Assembly (NCBI RefSeq): GCF_014333525.1
Contig: NZ_JACSCX010000003.1
Coordinates: forward strand, 496,001 to 560,000
DNA from: Hymenobacter puniceus
GTDB taxonomy: Bacteria > Bacteroidota > Bacteroidia > Cytophagales > Hymenobacteraceae
Length of the DNA stretch: 64,000 nt
Direction: 5' to 3'
Part shown: positions 53,901 through 60,769 of the stretch, one piece after another
Position numbering within the stretch: position 1 is the first letter of the stretch
How the letters are laid out: each line of letters begins with the position of its first letter
Notes under the pieces: model-generated
The model's database searches: none
The model's input: only the letters and a program-made list of their open reading frames with translations
Told to the model about the DNA's origin: nothing
Program-made: the position numbers and the translations under genes

Positions 53901-54479
53901 TTTGCCTTCGTCGGCGCGGCTCAGGGCGTACTCGGTGAGGGTGCGGGCCAGCAGTTGGGAGTTTGGGTCGCGGTTCACTTTGTCGAGCAGGGCGGCCACG
54001 GCGGTTTGCAGCACGGCGTCGGTGTCCAGCTCCACCTCAAACGTGGCCGGCAGCTCCAGCTCCCGCGTGAAGGCCGTCACGATGCGCTGCACAAACGAGT
54101 CGATGGTGCTCACCGCAAAATCGGCGTAGTGGTAGAGCACCAGCCGAAACGTTTCCTGAGCCCGGCGGCGCACTTCCTGCTGGCGTTCCTCGGCGGTTTC
54201 GGTGCGGCGCGGCAGCAGCCCTTCGGCGGCCAGCTCCTCGGCCACTTCGGCCAGCAGCGCATCCGTTTCGCCGGCTTTGGGGTAAGCAAACTTGCGCAGC
54301 GCCCCAATGATGCGCTGCTTCATCTCGCCCGCCGCGTCGTTGGTGAACGTAATGGCCAGCACCTGCTTGAAATACGCCGGGTCCTCGCTGCCCAGCGCCA
54401 GCTTCAGATACTCCTTGGTAAGCTGATACGTTTTGCCGGAGCCGGCAGAAGAAGAGTAGATGCGGAAGGTTGCGGGCAT
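50955..54479 (-). CDS. AddA-like UvrD-family helicase-nuclease with in-frame palindromic insertion
   Basis: A 1174-residue protein. Superfamily 1 motifs: Walker A SSSAGSGKTYQLTKEYL, ITFTNDAAGEMKQRI, Walker B HLLIDEFQDTSVLQWNNLLPL, AVGDAKQAIYRWRGG, ITTVHKAKGLAYGVVIVP, and NMLYVALTRPRHRLYIL. The C-terminal 150 residues contain YKPDRVVFE and VTLLDFKVPP, consistent with a PD-(D/E)XK nuclease. It is the expected partner of the AddB-like protein. Residues about 545-580 (RTSPPSPLSRAPHPLAPSPK onward) come from a palindromic repeat inside the helicase region. Between AddB and AddA lie an exporter and a GldL-like gene, so they are not one simple operon. Confidence 0.92.
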   Translation of the reverse strand: MPATFRIYSSSAGSGKTYQLTKEYLKLALGSEDPAYFKQVLAITFTNDAAGEMKQRIIGALRKFAYPKAGETDALLAEVAEELAAEGLLPRRTETAEERQQEVRRRAQETFRLVLYHYADFAVSTIDSFVQRIVTAFTRELELPATFEVELDTDAVLQTAVAALLDKVNRDPNSQLLARTLTEYALSRADEGKSWNNLPDELAGFGQFLFNETVHEAVAQLQTLTLQDFRRLHDTMRQRREVIENLFRDVGTLAAEALTEAGVTDADLYQGRSGIFGYATKWEERLLPDKEANSYVRITLDQDKWYSGKVKTEADRQRVDAAKPVLQTAYEQFEKLRDVLLPQYLLLTAMQPYLFHASLLSELNKIVEQVSRERNVVLISEFNRRIAAIVLKEPVPFLYERLGERYNHLLIDEFQDTSVLQWNNLLPLVENSVGKDNLNLAVGDAKQAIYRWRGGEMEQILRLHQDNTDALAARATEPETQRLLQERYQGLQGRLEPKSLNVNYRSAAAIVDFNNEFFSHLRTQHPDFALVQDLFEPGFRQTVPGRTSPPSPLSRAPHPLAPSPKGEGGRGGEAPGLGLGGEAPAGHVEILFTGNEAPARPYHPQDGTYDAGPLPGYLPEATLDYDESTLYLTLALVQQALRDGFRPRDVAVLSRTRRGSRLVAKFLKERGYDIISADSLSLEFAEVVNLLVAIYRVLNQPADTLARAEALLLLDRVVRRVAPTPARVRHLAKLANAESAADFFEEFRTLGYDLQEQETGNLGLYELTERLIGLFGLLGRNGESEYLFRFLDLTLEYSLRYGNNLNNFLAYWEQRKSNLSINAPAGRDAITITTVHKAKGLAYGVVIVPFADWSLEPHRGTLLWGRLNEDDKPVADMPAVAVVPLTKNLSRTALAGQLLQEREKTFLEGLNMLYVALTRPRHRLYILSKRPEPSRKATDDTAPEGPAKNVAELLHSYLKQQQLWNEEQVSFVVSQGTAAKADLKNDQPTTHNFHLTNLETAPWEERLRLRRHATTVFDFDRQGQLGEWNRKLHYGLRRLLLAEDVERVGRQLAAEGFISGRERAALEQRLQQVVAHPELARYFSADVSVETEREILVGGVKRRDYKPDRVVFETLPGATGRGEVRVTLLDFKVPPPSPTHRLPLQQYAQLFRQLGYREVVCVLYYFGSEEVVLF
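52731..52840. repeat. Nested C-rich palindromes inserted in frame in the AddA-like gene
   Basis: An outer pair, GGCCTCACCCCCTAGCCCC at 52731-52749 and its counterpart ending GGGGGCTAGGGGGTGAGG at 52823-52840, encloses an inner palindrome at 52759-52812 (GCCTCACCCCC arm, TTTGG loop region, GGGGGTGAGGC arm). The frame stays open and encodes a Pro/Gly/Ser-rich stretch. It shares its core with the insertion in the AddB-like gene. Confidence 0.9.
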
Positions 54480-54549
54480 TGGAGGGTAGACCTATAACTG
54501 CTAATTCAGCAATATACCGTAGGTTGGCAGGGATATAAGCATGCAAGAC

Positions 54550-55182
54550 ATGAGACGTTTTTACCTGGAGATGCTTATTGCTTTATTAGCAGGTGCTTGC
54601 AGCGACGACTCGGCCGCCAGGGAAGTGAGACAAGCTTACCGAGCAGACTCGCTGGTTGCGTCCACTGGCTTTGATACCACCCGACACTACACGCAACCGC
54701 TGTGCCTACAGTTCCGCGGCAAACCATTGCTTTCCATCGGCAGCCAGTCAAGTGCGCTTGACACATCTCTGACGTTTAATTTTGATCCGAACAGCGGCTA
54801 CAACTATTGGTATCCTCAAATCAGTGATTATATATCTACGCACCCCCAATTGTCAGTGCAGCTTGAAGATGGCGCCGTAAATGGCGCCGTGAACTTCTCC
54901 GCTGACCGCAAAGGAAGGGTATTCGAGGTGCAGGGTACTTGGCTACTGAATGTTGATTCGTCTCAACAAGCGACACAAGCCGCAGTGCGCTCTGTGGCCA
55001 AGCGGTTGTTCCCCTGTCTGCAAGCAAAAATTCCTTCAACCCGCAAGTGGAAGCTCACTTTAGACGGGCCGCAGTTCAAGGAGGTGTTTGAGTTGTCTCC
55101 AGCTGATTCCAGTGGGTTTCCCAATTACTTGCTTACCTATCAACTTACCTACCAAGTAGTCTTTACCAAACAGGCCGACTAG
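54550..55182 (+). CDS. Hypothetical lipoprotein
   Basis: About 210 residues from the ATG at 54550 (an in-frame ATG at 54541 is equally possible). A short hydrophobic signal ends in lipobox LAGAC (Cys 17). The mature part contains FNFDPNSGYNYWYPQISDYI, LEDGAVNGAVNFSADRKGRVFEVQG, and a late TYQLTYQVVFTK strand; it looks beta-rich. I do not recognise the family. GC content is lower than its neighbours. It is divergent from the AddA-like gene and convergent with the thioesterase gene, 9 bp apart. Confidence 0.65.
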   Translation: MRRFYLEMLIALLAGACSDDSAAREVRQAYRADSLVASTGFDTTRHYTQPLCLQFRGKPLLSIGSQSSALDTSLTFNFDPNSGYNYWYPQISDYISTHPQLSVQLEDGAVNGAVNFSADRKGRVFEVQGTWLLNVDSSQQATQAAVRSVAKRLFPCLQAKIPSTRKWKLTLDGPQFKEVFELSPADSSGFPNYLLTYQLTYQVVFTKQAD

Positions 55183-55191
55183 AAGCCTAAG

Positions 55192-55602
55192 CTACACTGC
55201 TCCCCACAGCCGCTCCACCATTTCCGAAGTAACGCGCACCGGGCGCTTGGTTTGCGGGTCCAGCAGCACCCACTGCGTCTCGGCTTCGCAGAGCAGCTTG
55301 CCATCCTCAGCCCGCTCGATGCGCACGAAGCGCTGGCTCTGGGCGCCACGCACCTCGCCAATCCAGGTAGTGCAGCGCAGCTGCTCACCCAGCAGGGCCG
55401 GGTGGTGGTAGCGGATGCGGTGCTCCCGCACCACCCAGATAAAGGTATGGCCGTCGGCGGGCGGGTAGGCGGTGTGCCAGTGCGCGGCGGCCGTGTCCTG
55501 TACCCAGCGCACGTACTGCACGTTGTTGGCGTGGTCCAGCTCGTCGATGTCTTCGGGCTGGACGGTGAGCAGGTACGAAAAGCGAAAAGCGGGCGTGGTC
55601 AT
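55192..55602 (-). CDS. Acyl-CoA thioesterase of the hotdog (4HBT) fold
   Basis: The ATG at 55602 gives 136 residues. The active-site segment DIDELDHANNVQYVRWVQD matches the YbgC/FadM-type 4HBT motif, with the catalytic Asp in DHANNVQY. VVREHRIRYHHPALLGEQL and LLCEAETQWVLLDPQTKRPV fit the remaining strands. It hydrolyses acyl-CoA thioesters, chain length unknown. The 20-odd residues of a longer in-frame start do not fit the fold and are rejected. Confidence 0.9.
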   Translation of the reverse strand: MTTPAFRFSYLLTVQPEDIDELDHANNVQYVRWVQDTAAAHWHTAYPPADGHTFIWVVREHRIRYHHPALLGEQLRCTTWIGEVRGAQSQRFVRIERAEDGKLLCEAETQWVLLDPQTKRPVRVTSEMVERLWGAV

Positions 55603-55719
55603 GGCAGCAGCGGGTTGGCCGCCGTAAAGGAACGCTGAAACCGGCGCTTCTGAAACTGCACCTGCCCGCAACTATATACAAGTTCTTGGCTTGAGGTAAG
55701 CTAAACTCAAAACTTCCAC

Positions 55720-55727
55720 TATCTTTG
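55720..55727 (+). promoter_or_regulatory. -7 box TATCTTTG of cold-shock gene
   Basis: Exact TAnnTTTG match. The ATG at 55840 lies 112 bases after it, predicting a leader of about 105 nt, as known for many cold-shock mRNAs. Confidence 0.6.
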
Positions 55728-55839
55728 ACACAGTTTAAGAATGGTGGCTACCACAGGCCTGTTGAGTACTTTCGATGAGAAGGGGAAAGCAGCGTTTCGT
55801 ACTGCTTTTCTTAGAGAACCATCCATCATCACAAGTACC

Positions 55840-56031
55840 ATGCAGACAGGAACTGTAAAATTCTTCAACGAAACCAAAGGTTTCGGCTTCATCAAAGTTG
55901 ACGGCACCGGCGAAGACATCTTCGTTCACGTTACGGAGTGCATCGACGAGATTCGCGACAACGACAAAGTTCAATTCGAAATTGCTCAGGGCCGCAAAGG
56001 CCTGAATGCTGTAAAAGTGAAGCTGGCTTAG
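55840..56031 (+). CDS. Cold-shock domain protein (CspA family)
   Basis: The ATG at 55840 gives 63 residues beginning MQTGTVKFFNETKGFGFI. RNP1 is KGFGFI and RNP2 is DIFVHV, the nucleic-acid-binding motifs of the OB-fold cold-shock domain. It acts as an RNA chaperone. An upstream in-frame extension back to 55741 is open but lies in the predicted long leader; the domain starts exactly at 55840. A terminator follows directly, and a DEAD-box helicase gene with its own promoter lies downstream, a natural cold-adaptation pair. Confidence 0.95.
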   Translation: MQTGTVKFFNETKGFGFIKVDGTGEDIFVHVTECIDEIRDNDKVQFEIAQGRKGLNAVKVKLA

Positions 56032-56055
56032 TCCATTCCTTTTTCGGATATCTAG

Positions 56056-56090
56056 AAAAGCAGGTTCCCACTCGGGAGCCTGCTTTTTTT
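56056..56090 (+). terminator. Intrinsic terminator after cold-shock gene
   Basis: AAAAGCAGGTTCCC pairs with GGGAGCCTGCTTTT (one mismatch, four-base loop) and is followed by a run of T. It is a classic rho-independent terminator 24 bp after the stop codon. Confidence 0.9.
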
Positions 56091-56117
56091 ATGCGGTTGA
56101 GGGACTATAAGAGAAGA

Positions 56118-56220
56118 AAGCACGTCATGCTGAGCTTGTCGAAGCATCTCTACCGCTTCACCGGATTAGCACTGCAACGAAGCGGTAGAGATGCTTCGAC
56201 AAGCTCAGCATGACGTGCTT
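56118..56220. repeat. GTCAT-type intergenic palindrome, copy 7
   Basis: Arms 56118-56159 and 56179-56220 (42 bp) are perfectly complementary, the longest perfect arms of the family here. It lies between the cold-shock terminator and the helicase promoter. Together with the terminator, promoter and leader it accounts for the 432-bp gap between the two genes. Confidence 0.93.
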
Positions 56221-56275
56221 GAAGTGTCTGCATTGAAATGATTATCTGTTATCTGGATTCCCAATAAATAATCCG

Positions 56276-56283
56276 TACCTTTG
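56276..56283 (+). promoter_or_regulatory. -7 box TACCTTTG and long leader of cold-shock helicase gene
   Basis: Exact TAnnTTTG match 180 bases before the ATG at 56464, predicting a leader of about 175 nt. The leader contains a small hairpin GCAGCTTGTGAGCTGC at about 56313-56328. A long structured leader is consistent with cold-responsive control, by analogy to csdA/deaD and csp genes. Confidence 0.55.
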
Positions 56284-56463
56284 CAGCCGCATTTGAGAAC
56301 GGCCACGTTCCGCGCAGCTTGTGAGCTGCCTTAAAGAAACTTGTTGGGCCGGCTTTGTCTTCCGTCCGTTGCTTCCGTCACTTGTCGTTGTGTTGAGTGG
56401 GAGAGAAGAGCGTCGCTGAATCCGCTGTTTTCAGAGCTATTCACTCCACTCCATTCAACCGAC

Positions 56464-58386
56464 ATGGAAAACGAAACCGTTAAGACCAAGTTCAGCGAGC
56501 TGACCCTCTCTGAAGAAATGCAGCGTGCCATCACCGAAGTTGGCTACGAAGAAGCATCCCCCATCCAAGCCGCCGGCATTCCGGTCCTGCTCCAGGGCCG
56601 CGACGTAATCGGCCAGGCCCAGACCGGCACCGGCAAAACCGCCGCCTTCTCCATTCCCGCCATTGAGCGCATCGACACCGATTCGCGTGAGGTGCAGTGC
56701 TTGGTACTTTGCCCCACCCGTGAGCTGGCAGTGCAGGTATCCGGCGAAATCCAGAAGCTAGGCAAATACAAGCGTGGTCTGGCCGTAGTGCCGATTTACG
56801 GTGGCTCTAGCTACGACCGGCAGTTCCGCGCCCTAGAGCGTGGCGTGCAGATTGTAATTGGTACGCCCGGCCGCGTAATGGACCACATTGAGCGTGGTAC
56901 GCTCAAGCTGGAGCATTGCAAAATGATCATCCTCGATGAGGCCGACGAAATGCTCGACATGGGCTTCCGCGACGACATCGAGACGGTGCTCAAGAAAATG
57001 CCCGAAGACCGCCAGACGGTGTTCTTCTCGGCTACCATGAGCAAGCCGATCATGGAGATGACCAAGCGCTACCAGAAGGATCCGCAGATCGTGAAGGTAA
57101 ACCATCAGGAAATGACGGTTACCAACATCGAGCAGAGCTACTTTGAGGTGCGCGGTCCGCAGAAAAAAGACGTGCTGACCCGTCTCATCGACATGTACAA
57201 CATCAAGTCGGGCATCGTCTTCGCCAACACGAAGCGCATGGTCGACGAGATTGTGGGCGATTTGCAAGCCAAAGGCTACTTTGCCGAAGGTCTGCACGGC
57301 GACATGGGCCAGCAGCAGCGCCAGAACACGCTCGATAAATTCCGCAAAGGCACCCTCGAAATCCTGGTAGCTACCGACGTAGCCGCCCGCGGTATCGACG
57401 TGGACAACGTGGAAGTGGTGGTAAACTACGACCTGCCCGCCGACGAGGAATACTACGTACACCGCATCGGCCGCACCGGCCGCGCCGGCAAGCAGGGCAA
57501 GGCCTTCACCTTCGTGAGCGGCCGCGACATCTACAAGCTGCGCGACATCATGCGCTTCACCAAAGCCAACATCAAGCAGGAGCGTGTGCCGTCCTTCGAA
57601 GATGTGTCGGAGGTGAAAACCACGCTGATGCTCAACTCCATCAAGGAGGTAATTGAGAAAGGCAACCTCGACAAGTACGTGGCCCGCGTGCAGCGCCTCA
57701 TCGACCAGGACCAGGAGGATGGCATTACGTCGCTCGACGTGGCTGCTGCTCTACTAAAAATGACGATGAAGGAAGACAAGCGCGCCCAGGAAAGCCTCGA
57801 CGCCAGTCGCACCCAGGGTGCCGCCCGCGCCGGCTTCACGCGCTTGTTCGTGACGATGGGCAAGAAGGACCGTCTGCACCCCCGCGACATCGTGGACCTG
57901 ATTGCCGAAAACACCAGCCTCACGGCCAGCAAAGTCGGCGATATTGCGCTCTACGACAAGTTCAGCTTCGTGGAAGTACCGAATGAGTTCGTGGAAGAAG
58001 TGGTAAGCCAACTCGGCCGCAGCTCCATCCAGGGCCGGCCAGTGGCCTTCAACATTGCTACGCCCCGCCAGGAAGGTGATGCGCAGCAGGAAGGCGGCAA
58101 CCGCGGCGGCTTCGGTGGCGGTGAGCGTCCGCGCCGCACCGGCGGTTTCGGCGGTGGTGAGCGTCGGGAAGGCGGCTTCGGCGGCGAGCGTCGGGGCGGT
58201 AGCTCCTACGGGGGCGGTAGCTACGGTGGCAACCGCGGCGGTGGCTCCTACGGCGGCGGCGAGCGTCGCGAGGGCGGCAGCAGCTACGGTGGCAACCGCG
58301 GTGGCGGTAGCTACGGTGGCGGCAACCGCCGCGAGGGAGGCAGCAGCTACGGCGGCGGCTACAAAGGCAAGCGCAACGACGACTAA
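56464..58386 (+). CDS. Cold-shock-type DEAD-box RNA helicase (CsdA/DeaD-like) with Gly/Arg-rich tail
   Basis: The ATG at 56464 gives 640 residues. Helicase motifs: SPIQAAGIPV, AQTGTGKTAAF, PTRELAVQV, TPGRVMDHIE, LDEADEMLDMGF, FSATMSKPI, ATDVAARGIDVDNV, and HRIGRTGRAGKQG. A DbpA-like RNA-binding domain lies at about 475-545 (FTRLFVTMGKKDRLHPRDIV). The final 95 residues are a disordered RGG-like tail of GGSYGGG and GERREGG units, typical of RNA chaperones. It probably works in cold-stress ribosome assembly and mRNA remodelling with the cold-shock protein upstream. Confidence 0.95.
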   Translation: MENETVKTKFSELTLSEEMQRAITEVGYEEASPIQAAGIPVLLQGRDVIGQAQTGTGKTAAFSIPAIERIDTDSREVQCLVLCPTRELAVQVSGEIQKLGKYKRGLAVVPIYGGSSYDRQFRALERGVQIVIGTPGRVMDHIERGTLKLEHCKMIILDEADEMLDMGFRDDIETVLKKMPEDRQTVFFSATMSKPIMEMTKRYQKDPQIVKVNHQEMTVTNIEQSYFEVRGPQKKDVLTRLIDMYNIKSGIVFANTKRMVDEIVGDLQAKGYFAEGLHGDMGQQQRQNTLDKFRKGTLEILVATDVAARGIDVDNVEVVVNYDLPADEEYYVHRIGRTGRAGKQGKAFTFVSGRDIYKLRDIMRFTKANIKQERVPSFEDVSEVKTTLMLNSIKEVIEKGNLDKYVARVQRLIDQDQEDGITSLDVAAALLKMTMKEDKRAQESLDASRTQGAARAGFTRLFVTMGKKDRLHPRDIVDLIAENTSLTASKVGDIALYDKFSFVEVPNEFVEEVVSQLGRSSIQGRPVAFNIATPRQEGDAQQEGGNRGGFGGGERPRRTGGFGGGERREGGFGGERRGGSSYGGGSYGGNRGGGSYGGGERREGGSSYGGNRGGGSYGGGNRREGGSSYGGGYKGKRNDD

Positions 58387-58444
58387 CCCACAGCACAAAT
58401 TGTGCAGATTGAGTTGATTTCGCAGATTTCAAGTTGAACTGCAA

Positions 58445-58486
58445 AACGCAAAAGAGCCACTTCATTTGAAGTGGCTCTTTTGCGTT
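58445..58486. terminator. Bidirectional terminator after cold-shock helicase gene
   Basis: A perfect 20-bp stem, 58445-58464 with 58467-58486, with a two-base loop and A/T-rich ends on both sides; suited to terminate transcripts from either direction. Confidence 0.88.
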
Positions 58487-58694
58487 GATTGGGGTTTGAT
58501 GAGCAGCTTTCTTCAAGTTATAGCGGTTTCCCGAACGGTACAGAGACTCGACCCTTCGCGTCTTCTCGTGCCGAGCCGCCTCCGCAAAACCGTTCAATGC
58601 CAAGACGCGAAGTGTCGCGTTTCTACAGTAGCCGTACACTGTTTACAAAACCGCTCTATTTACTGCTACCAATTCTGTATTCAGAGAAACGCAT

Positions 58695-58729
58695 AAAGAA
58701 AGCCGCCCCACTACGGAGCGGCTTTCTTT
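58695..58729. terminator. Terminator hairpin downstream of DUF2383 gene
   Basis: AAAGAAAGCCGC (58695-58706) pairs with GCGGCTTTCTTT (58718-58729). The minus-strand DUF2383 gene ends at 58785, so this is its likely terminator. Confidence 0.8.
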
Positions 58730-58784
58730 GTGTCGATAAAAGTCGAAATCTGCGAAATCAACTTAATCTGTACAATATGTGCTG

Positions 58785-59234
58785 TTACTTCTTGGCAGCG
58801 TCGCGCAGGTCACGGATTTCATCGTGGCCCTGCTTGATGCCGGCCGCCTGCTTCTCAATGATAGTTTTGATGGCAGCCGGCACGTCCTGAATCTTCTGGG
58901 CTTTCTCGTAGGCCGCTTTGGCGTAGTCTTCGCCCCGCTCGCACTCGGCGAGGATGCTGTGCCGGTCTTTGCTGGTTACCAGGCCTTTTAGGTTAATGAA
59001 CGCGCGGTGAATGGTACCGGTGATAGACGACTCTTCCTCGGGATGCAGGTTGAGCTTGTGCATCTGGTCTTCCAGCTCGGTGATGTAGGCAGAGCGCTGA
59101 GCGGCGTATTTTTTGAAGGTTTCCTTCAGGTCAGCGTCCTCAACGTCGGTCAGTGCTTCGGCGTAGCCTTTTTGGCCGTCCTTCAGGGTTTCAAGTAGTT
59201 CGTTGAGGCCGGCTTGCAGTGCTTTAGCTTCCAT
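58785..59234 (-). CDS. DUF2383 (PA2169-type) four-helix protein
   Basis: The ATG at 59234 gives 149 residues, all-helical: LNELLETLKDGQKGYAEALTDVED, FKKYAAQRSAYITELEDQM, SSITGTIHRAFINLKGLVT, and SILAECERGEDYAKAAYEKA. The GxxGY and ECERGEDxA segments fit DUF2383, a ferritin-like family found in general stress contexts. Function unknown; iron binding is only a fold-based guess. The outer arm of the neighbouring inverted repeat reaches its stop codon. Confidence 0.87.
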   Translation of the reverse strand: MEAKALQAGLNELLETLKDGQKGYAEALTDVEDADLKETFKKYAAQRSAYITELEDQMHKLNLHPEEESSITGTIHRAFINLKGLVTSKDRHSILAECERGEDYAKAAYEKAQKIQDVPAAIKTIIEKQAAGIKQGHDEIRDLRDAAKK

Positions 59235-59486
59235 GGAGAGGGGTGTTTTGGTGTTTAAGAAAGAACAAGTATGGCTTCCTTTACTGCCAAAAGTGCTGCA
59301 AGGTTGCAGCACAGTGAAGGAGCACCATTCCCCGGTTAGGTGGCCAATGGCTTAAAATGTTATGCCTCGAATAGCTTGGGATAAAGCTCTTCCTGATAGC
59401 AGGGAGTAACTATTCAACCAAGCGGCGCAAAATTTTACTGCTCTAAAGCCAGGCATTGCACTGGCAAATTGAAGCTTTACAGCTCA
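59235..59486. other. Intergenic region without recognised gene
   Basis: 252 bp between two minus-strand genes. A small hairpin GTGCTGCA/TGCAGCAC lies near 59291-59310. It must contain the DUF2383 promoter; I see no clear -7 box. Confidence 0.4.
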
Positions 59487-60749
59487 TTACGCCGTTTGTG
59501 CTGCCAGCATCAGCTTGCCCACCGCCTGGCCAGCCAGGTAGCCGGTGGTCCAGGCCGCCTGAAAATTGAAGCCGCCCGTTATACCATCAATATCCAGTAC
59601 CTCGCCCGCGAAATGCAGGCCCGGCACGCGGCGGCTTTCCATGGTTTTCATGTCAATTTCGCTGAGCACTACGCCGCCACAGGTTACAAATTCGTCTTTG
59701 TAAGTGGTTTTGCCGCGCACAGTGAGGGCCGTGTTCAGCAGTGCCTCAATGAGGCGGTTTTGGGGTTTGGCTGGCAGCTCATTCCAGCGCACTTCGGGCT
59801 CCACGCCGGCCTGGTCGGTGAGGGTGCGCCACAGGCGCTGCGGCAGCCCGAACAGCGGATTGGAAGCTACTACTTTACGGCTGTTCTGCTCGCGGTACTC
59901 GTGCAGCCAGGTACGCAGCGTGGTTTCGGTGTGCGCTGGTACCCAGTTGATGAGGGCCGTACTTTGGTAGTTGAGCTCGTGGAGGCGGCGGGCACCCCAG
60001 GCCGAGAGCTTGAGCACCGCCGGTCCGCTCACTCCCCAGTGCGTTACGAGCACCGGGCCTTCGTATTCCAGCTTCTCGCCGGCCACCCGCACGCGCGCCA
60101 GCGGCACGCTCACTCCTGGCAGCTCGCGTAGCGGCGAGGACGGCACATTGAAGGTGAACAAGCTGGGAACCGGGGCCGCAATGGTGTGGCCCAAGCCTCG
60201 TAGCCAGTCGTACTGCTCGGATTTGGGGGCGCCACCCGTGGCAATCAGCAGCCGTGCTACGTGCATTTCGCCGGCGTGAGCACCTGTGAGCTGCAACCGA
60301 AAGCCACCTGCCGGCAGGCCTTCGATCAGCTCGGGTGAAGTCTGGGTGAGGATGCGCACCCCGGCCTGCCGCGCGGCTTCCAGCAAGCACTGCGCAATGG
60401 TTTCCGAAGAATCAGTGACCGGGAACATACGGCCGTCGGGCTCGGTCTTGAGAAGCACGCCGCGCTTGGCAAACCATTGGATGGTGGCCTGGGCATCGAA
60501 CTGCCGGAAAGGCTCTTTGAGCTGCTTGGCCCCGCGCGGGTAGTGCTGCACCAACTGCGCCGGCGTATCGGCGGCGTGCGTCACGTTGCAGCGGCCGCCA
60601 CCCGAAATCCGCACTTTACTGAGCAGCTTGCCCGTTTTTTCTATCAGATACACTGTCAGGTGCGGGTTGGCCTCGGCGCAGGCAATAGCCCCAAAAAAAC
60701 CGGCTGCTCCGCCACCCAACACTGCCACCGTCGAATTGATATCCTTCAC
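59487..60749 (-). CDS. HI0933-family NAD(P)/FAD-dependent oxidoreductase
   Basis: A GTG at 60749 gives 420 residues. Features: VAVLGGGAAGFFGAIACAEANP (FAD-binding Rossmann), GKLLSKVRISGGGRCNVTHA (the HI0933 signature), LLIATGGAPKSEQYDWLRGLGH, and the C-terminal GLHFAGEVLDIDGITGGFNFQAAWTTGYLAGQ. It belongs to the same superfamily as the flavoprotein at 38942 but to the longer BaiN-like branch. Its reaction in this organism is unknown. A TAAATTTG -7 box stands 4 nt before the GTG, so the message is probably leaderless. Confidence 0.92.
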   Translation of the reverse strand: MKDINSTVAVLGGGAAGFFGAIACAEANPHLTVYLIEKTGKLLSKVRISGGGRCNVTHAADTPAQLVQHYPRGAKQLKEPFRQFDAQATIQWFAKRGVLLKTEPDGRMFPVTDSSETIAQCLLEAARQAGVRILTQTSPELIEGLPAGGFRLQLTGAHAGEMHVARLLIATGGAPKSEQYDWLRGLGHTIAAPVPSLFTFNVPSSPLRELPGVSVPLARVRVAGEKLEYEGPVLVTHWGVSGPAVLKLSAWGARRLHELNYQSTALINWVPAHTETTLRTWLHEYREQNSRKVVASNPLFGLPQRLWRTLTDQAGVEPEVRWNELPAKPQNRLIEALLNTALTVRGKTTYKDEFVTCGGVVLSEIDMKTMESRRVPGLHFAGEVLDIDGITGGFNFQAAWTTGYLAGQAVGKLMLAAQTA

Positions 60750-60753
60750 GGTG

Positions 60754-60761
60754 CAAATTTA
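60754..60761 (-). promoter_or_regulatory. -7 box TAAATTTG abutting HI0933-type gene start
   Basis: Exact TAnnTTTG match, four bases before the GTG at 60749, sitting in the 20-bp gap after the upstream epimerase-like gene; predicted leaderless start. Confidence 0.55.
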
Positions 60762-60769
60762 CGCACAGA

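Larger units (their letters stand above)
58387..58784. other. 398-bp convergent intergenic region made of nested inverted repeats
   Basis: An outer inverted repeat (arms 58390-58430 and 58745-58785, 41 bp, three mismatches) runs from four bases after the helicase stop to the first base of the DUF2383 stop codon. Inside are a 20-bp terminator stem (58445-58464 with 58467-58486), a second stem (58695-58706 with 58718-58729), and a looser pair CTTCGCGTCTT/AAGACGCGAAG (58554-58564, 58602-58612). No gene is visible. Confidence 0.9.
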
